Source: Saccoglossus kowalevskii
Taxonomy: Eukaryota > Hemichordata > Enteropneusta > Harrimaniidae
NCBI RefSeq assembly: GCF_000003605.2
Contig: NW_003114469.1
Location: forward strand, 119,991-152,461
DNA length: 32,471 bases
Reading direction: 5' to 3'
The notes beneath the pieces were generated by a model. That model ran no database searches and was not told the DNA's origin. It saw only the letters and a program-made list of their open reading frames with translations. This document shows, piece after piece, positions 10,601 to 17,898 of the stretch. The position numbers were made by a program, and so were the translations under genes. Every line of letters starts with the position of its first letter. Positions within the stretch are counted from its first letter, which is position 1.

Positions 10601-10938
10601 AAATCAGTCCATGAAGGTATCCTCCCATAATCAGTCCAATTGATTATAACCGTTCCAGATTACTTATCCTTGCTGCACTAAAATTAGTGTAATGGAGCAA
10701 TGACAAATATATAATTTAGTACTAACTACTTGTATGTACCGCCCTTGAGTGACAGAAGCTATCTCACCTTCTCTGACTTCCGGATGTCCCAAATAAACAC
10801 ATGCTCTACAGCTGGCACGGCAGCGAACTTTCCCTTCTCTTCTTCTGCTTCTAGGTACACCAGGTTTGACTTAGGACTACCGATAACGCCAAAACATGCG
10901 CTACCTACATATCGTAAATACTGCTTCGTTAAACCCAT
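1534..10938 (-). CDS. WDR3: WDR3 (Utp12/Dip2 homologue), 5' 13 coding exons; gene continues past left edge
   Basis: WD40-repeat protein of the UTP-B subcomplex of the small-subunit processome, needed in the nucleolus for 18S rRNA maturation (known for the family). Thirteen exons with GT-AG junctions join without a frame break into 529 codons plus 2 nt: 10768-10938, 9915-10124, 9464-9582, 8397-8475, 7794-7889, 7384-7485, 5563-5664, 4615-4712, 4234-4332, 3897-4127, 3115-3208, 1790-1891, 1534-1619. The start MGLTKQYLRY, the stretches TQHCFKTMVGHRTE and SDSELRVWD-type blade ends, an acidic linker (residues 226-259), a basic run (KRLKKKQKKSRKKQK, about 308-322) and GHRSDVRT match animal WDR3 as I recall it. 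Family members are about 900-940 residues, so the C-terminal WD blades and Utp12 domain are missing here. No further exon is visible in 1-1533, so the next intron probably crosses the edge. The start codon has A at -3 and G at +4. Confidence 0.97.
1790..1891 (-). CDS. WDR3: WDR3 exon 12 (residues 468-501)
   Basis: Thirty-four codons: AGKVCLYDIASGDLLETVD, then AHDGAVWSLSLSPDK. This is a WD blade matching the GKLQLYD...DAHDGALWS region of WDR3. Acceptor ATTCCAG, donor GTAAGT. Confidence 0.96.
1969..3114 (-). repeat. 80-bp minisatellite, about 14 copies, derived from WDR3 exon 11 and its splice donor
   Basis: Intron 11 is almost filled by units of about 80 bp (78-80). On the gene strand each starts with the last 36 nt of exon 11 (GTGCCAGGTGATAG... 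to GGGTAC). Then come a donor-like CAG|GTAAGA or CAG|GTGAGA, a second AG|GTAAAT, and about 40 nt of intron. The true exon junction (3115) is the last unit of the series. Units 10-15 alternate two variants, giving a 160-bp dimer: 2781, 2941 and 3101 begin the same segment. Reading through from the true donor meets TGA ten codons on, so use of the copies would break the protein. Confidence 0.93.
3115..3208 (-). CDS. WDR3: WDR3 exon 11 (residues 436-467), source of the 80-bp minisatellite
   Basis: 94 nt: STQQCIRTMKSGYVLCS, then FVPGDRHCIVGTK and donor GTGAGT. The acceptor is ATTTCAG. The last 36 nt (3115-3150) and the adjacent intron bases recur about 14 times in intron 11. The true exon is told from the copies by its continuous frame, its acceptor and the AAG|GTGAGT junction. 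Confidence 0.95.
3209..3896. other. WDR3 intron 10, no feature seen
   Basis: AT-rich intron of 688 bp with no coding-like frame, clear inverted repeat or known repeat recognised. Confidence 0.6.
3897..4127 (-). CDS. WDR3: WDR3 exon 10 (residues 359-436)
   Basis: 231 nt, the longest exon here. It carries LLLLANNTLEVFSL, then GHRSDVRTVCFSSDD, and ends EAVKIWNR, one complete WD blade. Acceptor CATTTCAG, donor GTAGGC. Two bases of the Arg codon carry into exon 11. Confidence 0.96.
4234..4332 (-). CDS. WDR3: WDR3 exon 9 (residues 326-359)
   Basis: 99 nt: AKGEAEDTENDVKLSLEDEI then RKLAVVRATHKV. The LxDEI segment matches the SLQDEI stretch that precedes the second WD propeller in WDR3. Acceptor TTTTTAG, donor GTGAG. 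Confidence 0.93.
4615..4712 (-). CDS. WDR3: WDR3 exon 8 (residues 294-326)
   Basis: 98 nt, starting GTDSQLEVFVLCNEEE and ending in a strongly basic run KRLKKKQKKSRKKQK, as expected for a nucleolar protein. The acceptor is TATCTAG and the donor GTAAGAG. Two bases of the last Lys codon carry over. Confidence 0.94.
4713..5562. other. WDR3 intron 7, possible old repeat
   Basis: 850 bp. It contains a ten-base G run (about 5361-5370) and the stretch 5281-5340 (AGTAGCGAAGCGAAGAAAC...), which looks repeat-like. No terminal repeats or gene found. Confidence 0.4.
5563..5664 (-). CDS. WDR3: WDR3 exon 7 (residues 260-293)
   Basis: Thirty-four codons, including LLSCSRVGSLMRQSRER and MDSTGRVLTCH. Two AG acceptors lie 17 nt apart. 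Only the upstream one (TTTCTAG) keeps the frame and the conserved LSC residues, so it was chosen. The donor is GTAAGT. Confidence 0.94.
6117..6376. mobile_element. Inverted-repeat element (MITE-like) in WDR3 intron 6
   Basis: The left end ATCTGATTAAAATAAGATC is mirrored by TCTTGTTTTAATCAGAT at the right end. The inverted repeats are about 25-30 bp and surround a very AT-rich core of about 200 bp. No coding capacity, so it is a non-autonomous DNA-transposon type. Target-site duplication not resolved. Confidence 0.65.
6537..7235 (+). repeat. Tandem-module dispersed repeat, copy 1, hairpin-tailed
   Basis: Starts ACAAGCAGCCTGTCAATTAAAG, then has about four modules of roughly 157 bp. Each has ACCAAAATTAGAGAATT, AAATGAACAAATCTGA, GTCCACATGTAGTACC, CAATCAGACTTG and AACAAGAAGTCGAAAAT. 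It ends in ACGACGACGGACAATCAC, an AGCT...GTCGACAGCGAAGCT hairpin and an A run. Copies 2 (16941-17486) and 3 (18395-19050) share the modules. No long open frame. It lies in WDR3 intron 6. Confidence 0.8.
7384..7485 (-). CDS. WDR3: WDR3 exon 6, acidic linker (residues 226-259)
   Basis: Thirty-four codons with no WD motif: a low-complexity linker with an AKKMK basic patch and an EDEEEEE acidic run. Vertebrate WDR3 has a similar acidic, lysine-containing insert here. Acceptor TTCTGCAG, donor GTAAGT. Confidence 0.92.
7705..7732 (+). repeat. Poly-C tract
   Basis: A run of about ten C residues in a TCTCCC-rich context within WDR3 intron 5; simple sequence only. Confidence 0.7.
7794..7889 (-). CDS. 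WDR3: WDR3 exon 5 (residues 194-225)
   Basis: Thirty-two codons, starting VWGFCLTPDEKR and ending in the blade strand DSELRVWDITYQDQ. The acceptor is ATTGCAG and the donor GTGACA. Both flanking introns are phase 0. Confidence 0.96.
8397..8475 (-). CDS. WDR3: WDR3 exon 4 (residues 167-193)
   Basis: 79 nt, with acceptor TACTTTAG and donor GTAAGT. It completes the split Ser codon, then reads SKDTYIKFWDLDTQHCF and GHRTE, nearly the same as vertebrate WDR3 at this place. It ends in phase 0. Confidence 0.96.
8743..9154. mobile_element. 412-bp inverted-repeat element in WDR3 intron 3
   Basis: The left end GTGTAATATCAGAGGTACAT and the inverted right end (GTGTATATTACCAGAGATAC on the other strand) pair. 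Pairing continues through ATTACTTGGGGTTTGCAAC and more weakly through TGGTGACATCATGCCAAGAT. The arms are over 40 bp and reach about 80 bp with gaps. No transposase frame, so MITE-like. Confidence 0.75.
9464..9582 (-). CDS. WDR3: WDR3 exon 3 (residues 128-167)
   Basis: 119 nt, with acceptor ATTGCAG and donor GTGATC. It encodes DTDVIVWDVV and the next blade start LKGHKGMVTQC. Two bases of codon 167 (Ser) are carried into exon 4. Confidence 0.95.
9583..9914. other. WDR3 intron 2, no feature seen
   Basis: 332 bp, AT-rich. A short GACAATTGCCT motif (about 9764-9774) also occurs near 24293, too short to define a repeat. Confidence 0.5.
9915..10124 (-). CDS. WDR3: WDR3 exon 2 (residues 58-127)
   Basis: Seventy codons between acceptor TTGCAG and donor GTAATT. 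It carries one full blade (VGYQDGTIKLFDLMTG) and the next FNGHKSAVSALNFD segment, ending in GSK, so the blade is finished by the DTDVIVWDV of exon 3. Confidence 0.96.
10125..10767. other. WDR3 intron 1, simple repeats only
   Basis: AT-rich intron with T runs and an (AAT)n tract at about 10558-10576. No other structure seen. Confidence 0.6.
10768..10938 (-). CDS. WDR3: WDR3 exon 1 (residues 1-57)
   Basis: Begins with the start codon at 10938 and ends in FIWDIRKSEK, the last strand of the first WD blade, before donor GTGAGAT. It is exactly 57 codons, so intron 1 is phase 0. The N-terminal ten residues are the strongest single match to WDR3. Confidence 0.96.
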
Positions 10939-11242
10939 AGTTATAATTATCTTTCTAAATAATTACAACGTTTCATCATAAACTAAAATCGCGATTGTAA
11001 ACGCACATGTGTGAGGTCAAGGGTTAAAGACTCCCTAGTCTAGACATGTTTCTTCCCACTAAAAAATGTCTTCAATTTTTTATCTTTAATTGTTTACCAA
11101 CGCGTATGCTCTCATTTACGAAATAGTTAATGCAAGGATCTTTCTCAAATTGTTATTCTATTTTTTTACTAACGTTATGTCGAATCATTTAAGTTTTAAG
11201 AAAATGTGCATTCACTTAGGAGTTGATAATTGTCTGAGCAAT
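10939..11242. promoter_or_regulatory. Probable divergent promoter between WDR3 and the TMEM35A-like gene
   Basis: The two start codons face away from each other across 304 bp, so both 5' UTRs and promoters must fit here unless there are non-coding first exons. No clear TATA box is visible. A direct repeat of nuclear-receptor half-sites spaced by one base (AGGTCAAGGGTTA, 11014-11026, second half imperfect) lies inside. Shared control is inferred from the layout only. Confidence 0.6.
11014..11026 (+). promoter_or_regulatory. DR1-like nuclear-receptor site (imperfect)
   Basis: AGGTCA-A-GGGTTA: one perfect half-site and one with a single mismatch to GGGTCA, spaced by one base, as bound by HNF4/RXR-type receptors in animals. 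It sits in the divergent promoter. A 13-bp degenerate match can occur by chance. Confidence 0.3.
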
Positions 11243-11353
11243 ATGGCGTCCAATGTGCTGATCGCACTGTCCATAGCTATAGGAATCTTTTTTGTTTTCA
11301 CTGGTAGCTTGAAGGTCACGCCTGCACTTAATAAGCAGATACACGATGAACTC
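11243..11353 (+). CDS. TMEM35A-like exon 1 (residues 1-37)
   Basis: Thirty-seven codons covering the first membrane segment and VTPALNKQIHDEL. Donor GTGAGT follows directly, phase 0. No copy of this exon is seen near the inverted duplicate. Confidence 0.92.
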
Positions 11354-13905
11354 GTGAGTATTGTTGAATCGTGATAGAATTTTACGCACTTTCAATGGCG
11401 AATGTTATTCTGTCGTACATCGTTTTATGAAAAGCGCCCTCCCCGTCGACCCAAACAAAATTCTAATTTTAAAATTCCCACGTGAAATAGCAAGGTTGAT
11501 TTTACTAGTAGATTGCATTTCATTCGCTCATTATATATGTGTTGACAGTCATTTTTTAAGCAATATAGCATCCTAGATTCAAAACTGCAAAACACAGCAA
11601 AGAATCCAGCGCAGGACTAGAATAAACAGCATACATACAGCATGTAGTATTCAACTACTGTTTTAACAGTTTTTTGACGGAAACATCAAATTATCCTGAC
11701 ATGTAGGCGTGAGTAGCGCCCTCTCAGACCGTATGGCATCAGACCTCACTAACGCCTGACAGAATAGTGTATGTCTCACCGGCAGGATCAATACTGACCC
11801 AATACTGCAAATTCGCAAAGTTCACGCCTTTTTCAATGAGTTCAATGAATTTTCATTTTTGTGGTCATGGTAACACCGTCAATCAAAGCCGTGTTTGCAT
11901 CATCGGCAAAAATCACAGACCGTTTTCAACAAAATGATAAACATTAGGCGGAAATTTGAAATATTGAATTAGTATTTTTAGAAATGCAAATGCTTGCTTT
12001 TTCACATTTTTGCGCGACTTCTTAAATTCATGCATAATCTTAGTCACATAACACAATTTGTTGCATCCTAATCTTATAATTCTTTGCGATATTTATCTAC
12101 CATCATTATTTATTAATAATGAAGCCCGACATTTATTTGGTAGTCCTATGATGCATCTCTTTTATATTTCATAGAGGAATTAGCTTGATGAGATGCATCA
12201 TGGGAGTACCACCATTTTGAGATGCATCATGAGAGTACTGCTATGTTGAGGTGCATTATTTTCAGATGCACCATGGGAGTATAACCATGTTGAAATGTAT
12301 CATGGGAGTGCCACCATGTTAACATGCATCATGGGAGTACAACCATGTTGAGATGCATCATGAGAGAATCACCATGTTAAAGTGCATCATGGGAGTACCA
12401 CATGTCTAGAGGCACCATGGGAGTAATGTCTTGTTGTAGAACTAATTCATTAATTAACTAGTTTTTAACCAATTTGTGTAATCACTAACATACATGAACT
12501 GACGTTACATGAAACTTTTCTTTCTCAAAGTAATAATTCCATGAATATTTTGATCATGGATAATCATTTAATTATCACCCTTTAAAGCTAGGGAGTCATC
12601 ACTTGCACATTCGGCTGAAAGTGTCTGTGTTTACAAACAAGCATCTACCCATGAGCCTTCACATTTTCAGTGCACGTTGTTATTGTTGTTCAGCACTCCC
12701 GCTCATGCTAATTATATAATTCATTATGATCCACTCATTTTTTTTTCTTGCAGAGAAAAGATTTTGGTAAATATGCCAGAGATTTCCCGTTGAGACAGTA
12801 CACTGGATGGAAACCCAAGTCTAAACTTTACATGAAGACTATTGGATGGTTTGAAGTGATATGTGGTGCAGTACTGGTATTTTTACCAAGCTCTAAACTT
12901 AAAAACCTTGCAAACTTGATACTACTAGGAATAATTACAGGTGAGACAACATCCTTGATATTTTAGATGATTTATTAATGAATTATTAGTTATGGAAATT
13001 ATTAATATATATATACATAATAATATCTGCCAAGTACTATTTGGTTAACTTTTGGTTGAAAAATGATGCTATTATTCGCTTTTAAACATGTCAGTTTATC
13101 ATATTATTATTATACATCTGTCACCGTAACGCCATACGTTACAGCGTGCCGTAATTTTGCGGTATTTTACGGGGTATTTTCATCCTACCATATTAGGAAA
13201 TGCTATTTCCAAATATTGAATGATTACACGCGTAAGCGTCTTCTAATAATAAAAACAAACATGGCTGCCACAAGGGTTTGACCGGACTCCATACAAGGAA
13301 GTTCGCTGATTTCGGCATTCCCATAATGTATCCTTGGTAGAAAAAGAAGTATAATAATAAGGTTATTACGAAGATACCTCAAAGTATGCACTCAGACAGT
13401 ATGCTGTCGCATCGACCTCTGCTGCGCGTCGGTCGATACTGCCGCTGTACTGTCTTCGTGCATACTTTGAGGTATTTTCGTAATAACCTTATAATATTGT
13501 CAGTACCTTGGTTCTGTATTGTATGTATGAATTAATTTAACAATGCTAGTCTATGTTAGTTTTGTTCTTCTCAAAATTATTTGGTGGGTTTCTTTATTGC
13601 TAATTTATTCATTTGTCGCAGCTTGATTAAACCACAGTGAATATGTAAAGTTTAAGGCTGGATCTATTGTTTTTACCACTAACCAGTTAATTTAAAAAAT
13701 AGTGAATATGCCTGCAACATCAAATACACTAACATTATTGTTTTACATGATCTGATTTACTACAGGTGCAATCTACACCCACCATATTATAGGAGATCCT
13801 ATCGCAAAGTCCACTGGTGCCATTATTTTCTGGCTATTACTGGTCACTAGGTTTATAATTGCTGTTAAATTCCAACCCAAGGAACGAAAGTTAAAGTCAC
13901 GATAG
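11243..13905 (+). CDS. TMEM35A/NACHO-like ER membrane protein, three exons, 145 aa
   Basis: Exons 11243-11353, 12754-12940 and 13766-13905 join in frame with GT-AG introns (phases 0 and 1) and end in TAG. The product resembles TMEM35A (NACHO), an ER-resident DoxX-type chaperone that helps nicotinic acetylcholine receptors assemble (known for vertebrates; inferred here). Visible: membrane segments at about 5-22, 67-82, 90-108 and 117-133; the N-terminal IGIFFVFTGSLKVTP; a GWFEVICG helix with the family G..E..G pattern (68-75); HHIIGDP (105-111). The C-terminus KLKSR fits a KxKxx COPI retrieval tail. The frame stays open upstream to 11090, but this ATG (caatATGG) puts the start where the family begins. 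The AATAAA at 13939-13944 is only 34 nt past the stop. TMEM35A rather than 35B, because of the FFVF.G..K.TP start and the HH.IGDP motif. Confidence 0.92.
12191..12440 (+). repeat. 29-bp minisatellite, about 8 degenerate copies
   Basis: Unit close to GATGCATCATGGGAGTACC + ACCATGTTGA, repeated with substitutions. An inverted single unit (GGTAGTCCTATGATGCATCT, 12139-12158) lies just upstream, so a stem could form. It is in the first intron of the TMEM35A-like gene. Confidence 0.85.
12583..12705 (+). mobile_element. MITE-like element, copy A
   Basis: TTAAAGCTAGGGAGTCATCA, then GTTTACAAACAAGCATCTAC and CCATGAGCCTT. These match, in opposite orientation, the element at 25436-25595 (TTTAAAGCAGGGGAGTCGTC-type end, GTTTACAAACTAGCGTCTAC, CCATGATCCTT). 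The far end here is degraded. Confidence 0.6.
12754..12940 (+). CDS. TMEM35A-like exon 2 (residues 38-100)
   Basis: 187 nt after a pyrimidine-rich acceptor (TTCTTGCAG), ending ATTACAG|GTGAGA. It encodes the loop RKDFGKYARDFPLRQY and the second and third membrane segments. Confidence 0.94.
13357..13492. mobile_element. Near-perfect 136-bp fold-back element in the TMEM35A-like intron 2
   Basis: ATAAGGTTATTACGAAGATA... at the left is mirrored by ...TATTTTCGTAATAACCTTAT at the right. The arms are about 60 bp, with an inner pair ATCGACC / GGTCGAT around a GC-rich centre. Transcribed as part of the intron, it would fold into one long hairpin. No coding capacity. Confidence 0.85.
13766..13905 (+). 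CDS. TMEM35A-like exon 3 (residues 100-145) with stop
   Basis: 140 nt after acceptor TTACTACAG. It encodes AIYTHHIIGDPIAKSTGAII, the last membrane helix and the basic tail ending KLKSR, then TAG. Confidence 0.94.
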
Positions 13906-13938
13906 AGTGCCATGATGTTACACAATGTAATAGCTGGC

Positions 13939-13944
13939 AATAAA
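13939..13944 (+). terminator. Candidate polyadenylation signal AATAAA of the TMEM35A-like gene
   Basis: First AATAAA after the stop codon at 13905. It would give a very short 3' UTR, so a later signal may also be used. Confidence 0.4.
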
Positions 13945-13950
13945 AAATGG

Positions 13951-14094
13951 GTTAAATCATAGTAAAGGTCAAATCATTAGTGAAAGTTCAAGTGTCAAAT
14001 CATAGTGAATGACATTTTTAGAGTCAAATTATTAGTGAAATGTTAAGTGTCAAATCATAGTAAATGAAATTCCCAGGGTCAAATCATAGTGAAG
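13951..14094 (+). repeat. Degenerate GTCAAATCATAGTGAA repeats, about six copies
   Basis: Copies start at about 13951, 13968, 13994, 14022, 14049 and 14078, mostly spaced 26-29 bp, just after the TMEM35A-like stop codon, so they may be in its 3' UTR or flank. They are absent from the inverted duplicate's flank. Confidence 0.75.
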
Positions 14095-14099
14095 GATCT

Positions 14100-15450
14100 G
14101 ATCAGAGAGGTTTTATCTGAGTAAGATAATTGTGTAAATTTGTAATTGTTGTTGGTCGACCATTAAAATTTAGTTTAAAACTATAATTGAAGGAAAAGCA
14201 AAATTTAATAGGTCTTCTCCAAATCTGAAGTTTTCAATTGTCATCTCCTTGCCACTATGAATAGAATGAATATTCACAGTGTTCTGTTTGTAAATAATTT
14301 TATATTAATTAAAAGATAATTTTAAAGTTCGTTGATTGCAATGTGAAATTTAAATAACTCTTTTTCAGTATGAATTATATGCACCTTTTGTATGTTCGAG
14401 TTCCCTCACTCCCCCTCCCCCTCCTCCTCCTCCCTACTTCACTCACTGGCAATTCTATAGCCATATCAGCAATTTATAAACAAAGTCAAAATCCAATTTC
14501 TAGTACGTCATTTCAAAATCACCTTTTAATCATGTCATTGTGGCAATATATTTACCGGTATCCCTTATCAATACACAAAATAAATACATATAAAAATTTC
14601 CACATTTTTAAAAACTTTGAATCTTATTCTAGTAATATATTTCATTTGGTCTAAAAAAGAAATTATAGAAAAATGCAATAATGTTGAAAATATTGATGAG
14701 TCAAATTATGGAATTTGAATAATTGTGTGCAATCCTTCTGCAATCTTACATATTGACATGTTTGGGAACATAGTTTGTTTCGGCTTTCTAAAAACTTCTA
14801 CAGATGTCAGCTACTGTGAAGACTAATTTGCATACTGTGAATCATGGCAATATTCTCTAATACAATGTACTTGTCAGTCAGATGTTTCAGATTTTAGTTG
14901 GATGGGGGGCAATTTATTAATATATCCTCCATCATAAAAAATGAGAAATCTCAAATTACTCTGATTAGAAATGTTTTTCATGTATACAGTGCAACTATGC
15001 AATGTTTTTAATTACAGTTTGAATGATTACATTTTATATACATTAAGAGATAGAATTGTACTTTCATGATTGGGTGAAAAATGTTTTATTGTCGATTTTT
15101 AAATAAACAATTTGCCATTCACATTAGATATGCTTGATCGAATTACTTTCACATGCACACTAGCTTACATGAAATATACCTAGCAATCTCACAAATATTT
15201 GGTAGATATTTAGAAGAATTTTTGATTAACTATGTCGAACTGAATGCAAAACAGAGTAGAAACTTTCTAAAATCGCACACATTCGTTTTTAATCAACTGA
15301 ATAAGTTCTTTTTAGCATACAAACCAAAAATTACATTAATTGTATGCTTTTTCGTAAACATATTGGTTATTTAGACAATGGACACATGCCACTCACTTAA
15401 AAGGCATTAGTCACTGTGCCACAAGATATATGGGTCTCATATAAACAAAT
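14100..15450. other. Gene-free AT-rich stretch
   Basis: Only a CTCCCCCTCC-type pyrimidine tract (about 14409-14434) and AT-rich sequence are seen. The open frames here have AT-driven composition and no recognisable motif. Confidence 0.5.
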
Positions 15451-15564
15451 ATGGCCGCTTTGACTGTTGAGCAGATCAACGAGTACACTGAGACATTACC
15501 AAGCTTTAATTATGTGTTTTCTATGGGATTGGAAGGTATCAAAGGAGTCACCGGCGGTAATTAG
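15451..15564 (+). CDS. Orphan short coding-like exon or micro-ORF, unidentified
   Basis: ATGGCCGCTTTG opens a 37-codon frame: MAALTVEQINEYTETL, then PSFNYVFSMGLEGIKGVTGG, and TAG. A donor-like G|GTAATT at 15556/15557 just before the stop suggests a first exon that ends in frame. Base composition is higher in GC and more coding-like than the flanks, and the ATG has A at -3 and G at +4. I recognise no family and find no second exon. It could be the relic of a duplicated first exon or a chance frame. Confidence 0.35.
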   Translation: MAALTVEQINEYTETLPSFNYVFSMGLEGIKGVTGGN

Positions 15565-15666
15565 TGTGAGTCGCACCCAGGTCAAACCTCATACTTGTGA
15601 TTTACATTTGAAGAGTGCATTGGATTGTGGGAAAATCAATGTTTATCAACACAAATGTCGCACATG

Positions 15667-15692
15667 AGCAGTGCGACGACTACTGCCCTTTA
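15667..15692 (+). repeat. Short repeat GCAGTGCGACGACTACTGCC..., shared with 21276-21302
   Basis: GTGCGACGACTACTGCCCTT-TAAG matches the reverse complement of the 21.28-kb CpG-rich segment (CTTAAAGGGCGGCAGTCGTC-GCAC) with few changes, which marks a dispersed module. Confidence 0.5.
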
Positions 15693-15699
15693 AGCAGAG

Positions 15700-16940
15700 T
15701 TTGCTACTAATTGAGCAAATTTCATAGTAACGCATTGAATCATAAATGGACAAAGAACAGATACTATAGAAATTATCAAACATTTGATTGATGGTTCATA
15801 ACAACAGCGATACGACCAGTATCTCACTACAAAGCATATATTGTATTCATCATCTTGTGGGATAGTCTTGTGAATAAGTGGTTGGTATGACAACATACTC
15901 TGTGTCCCATGATTTTTTTCTTCTTTTCTTCTGTTGTTCTAAATAGTGACCTCTAACACTAGTTCTGATTTGTTGCTGGTTTTGCAAGACTAGAACATGA
16001 TTTGCATATAGATACTGTAAAATACTTCGCTATTTTCGCTAAACGATCATACTGCGCATTATGAAAAGGTTTAATAATTTTATTGACCAAAAGCAACCTG
16101 TTATTTCAGTTTGAATTTGTGAAACTCACATAACTTTTGTAATCAAAGAAAGCTTAGAAAGAACTCCCGTGTGCTGAGAGTATTTGGAGACGCATTAAAA
16201 TTAATTCAAAATTTAAGATTTGCCTCTCAACCGAGAAACTTGGCAACTAATATTTGTCTGCTATTTGAGATGTGCAACATGAAAACGGTTCTTGAGATAT
16301 CTGTGGAACAGACAGACACAGGGAGTAAAAAATGAAGAGATTTGTATGCTTGTGTCTAACAAGAACAAGTTTTATTTACAGACTTTTGAATACACTAACT
16401 AAAAATACAATATGTACAAATTAGAAATAAACAAAACACATTTAATCCAATAAATCCATTAAATGTAATTGCTTACTTATTCTGTTCCCTGTAACAGGAT
16501 TTAAATTTCTGAGGTGACAAGAATTTATTATATCATTTTTCATATATGATATTGTAATTGCATTCATAATTATTTATAAATTGTACACACGATTGTAAAC
16601 AATTTGCCACCAAGATGGTTGAAAACTAGACTCATTTAAATAAATTAAAATAATTAAATAAAATGTGCAAAGTTTCCACAATATATTGCAAAAAAAACAT
16701 ATTTTCTTTATATAATACCCCTAAATCTATTTAAAGCATATTTGTTTCAGTATTTATTGATATATTTGTATAGCAGGTTCATTTTTGAAAAAATTCATGC
16801 AATGGAAAACAAAACTTGTTTAAATGAAAAAGGGGATATTGAAAATGTATACATTTCAATAATATATTTAGATGGTGCACTACATAATACAAAAATGTAC
16901 TTATGAAAAGTTGCATATCTAGAGAATGAAAAGTGATATA
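15700..16940. other. Gene-free AT-rich stretch with one repeat fragment
   Basis: Contains the GGTTCTTGAGATATCTGTGG fragment (16286-16320) shared with the left-edge repeat and ACTGTAAAATACTTCGCTAT (about 16016), a common end motif shared with the 29.5-kb element. No gene is recognisable. Confidence 0.5.
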
Positions 16941-17486
16941 AACAAGCAGCCTGTCGGCTTACATAGCTCCGCTGTTAGCAATGCACATTTCAATTAAAGA
17001 ACTGAAGATATCATTAGAAAATGAACAATATGTATAGTATCAAAGCAATCGGACTTACAGTTTTTAACAAGAAGTCGAAAATATCACTTTCTATCAAAAA
17101 TGACCAAAATATTCACCAAAATTAGAGAATTGAAGATATCATCATAAAATGAACAAATCTGAGAGAGGTCCACATGTAGTACCTATATGTATACCGGTAA
17201 TATCAAAGCAATTGGACTTGTGGTTATTAACAAGAAGTCGAAAATATAACTTTTTACCAAAAATGACAAAAATATTCACCAAAAATAGAGAATTAGAGAT
17301 TTTGACATGAAATGAACAAATCTGAGAAAGAACCATCCAAGGTACCTGTACTTGCATATCAAATTTGAAAACATTCTGACTTGCGGTTTCGAAGAAGAAG
17401 TTGAAAATGTAAAGTTGACGACAACGGACAATCAGTAATATGAACAGCTTCGCTGTGTCGACTTTGTCGACAGAGAAGCTAAAAAA
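16941..17486 (+). repeat. Tandem-module dispersed repeat, copy 2, hairpin-tailed
   Basis: Same family as 6537-7235 and in the same orientation: start ACAAGCAGCCTGTC, two to three modules with AACAAGAAGTCGAAAATAT, then ACGACAACGGACAATCAG. It ends in a hairpin AGCTTCGCTGTGTCGAC / GTCGACAGAGAAGCT (17446-17480) and AAAAAA. Confidence 0.8.
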
Positions 17487-17898
17487 CTGTAAATTGCATT
17501 CTCCTATATTTGTGGAGCTCTTTCATCTGGAGCATAATACTGTTTGCATTGACTTCCCATTTAATATCTACTTGTAGTACTATATTTCACAATAATGACC
17601 TTAATATGTTGTCTTGTGAGCATATTTGACTGTATGATAAAGGTGTTAACACCATCTACACCAATATGTCACCTGAATAAATTCTACAACAAGGTAAGTC
17701 GTTGTAATGAGTGTGATCTATATCCGAAGTATTGCATTCATTAACATTTCCACACCATTACCAGCATCAATCAATGCTGATTGACCCACCACTGGCGATG
17801 AAGAATGACAGCATTGGATGTGAAAACCACTACATCCATCCACAACCTGATTCTAAAGTGACCCACTGTCTAAGACAATGTGTATCATCATGGCACTG

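Larger units (their letters stand above)
11354..12753. other. Intron 1 of the TMEM35A-like gene, holding a minisatellite and a MITE-like copy
   Basis: 1.4-kb intron between residues 37 and 38. It contains the 29-bp minisatellite (12191-12440) and a copy of the TTTACAAAC...CTACCCATGA element (12583-12705). No coding sequence recognised. Confidence 0.7.
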
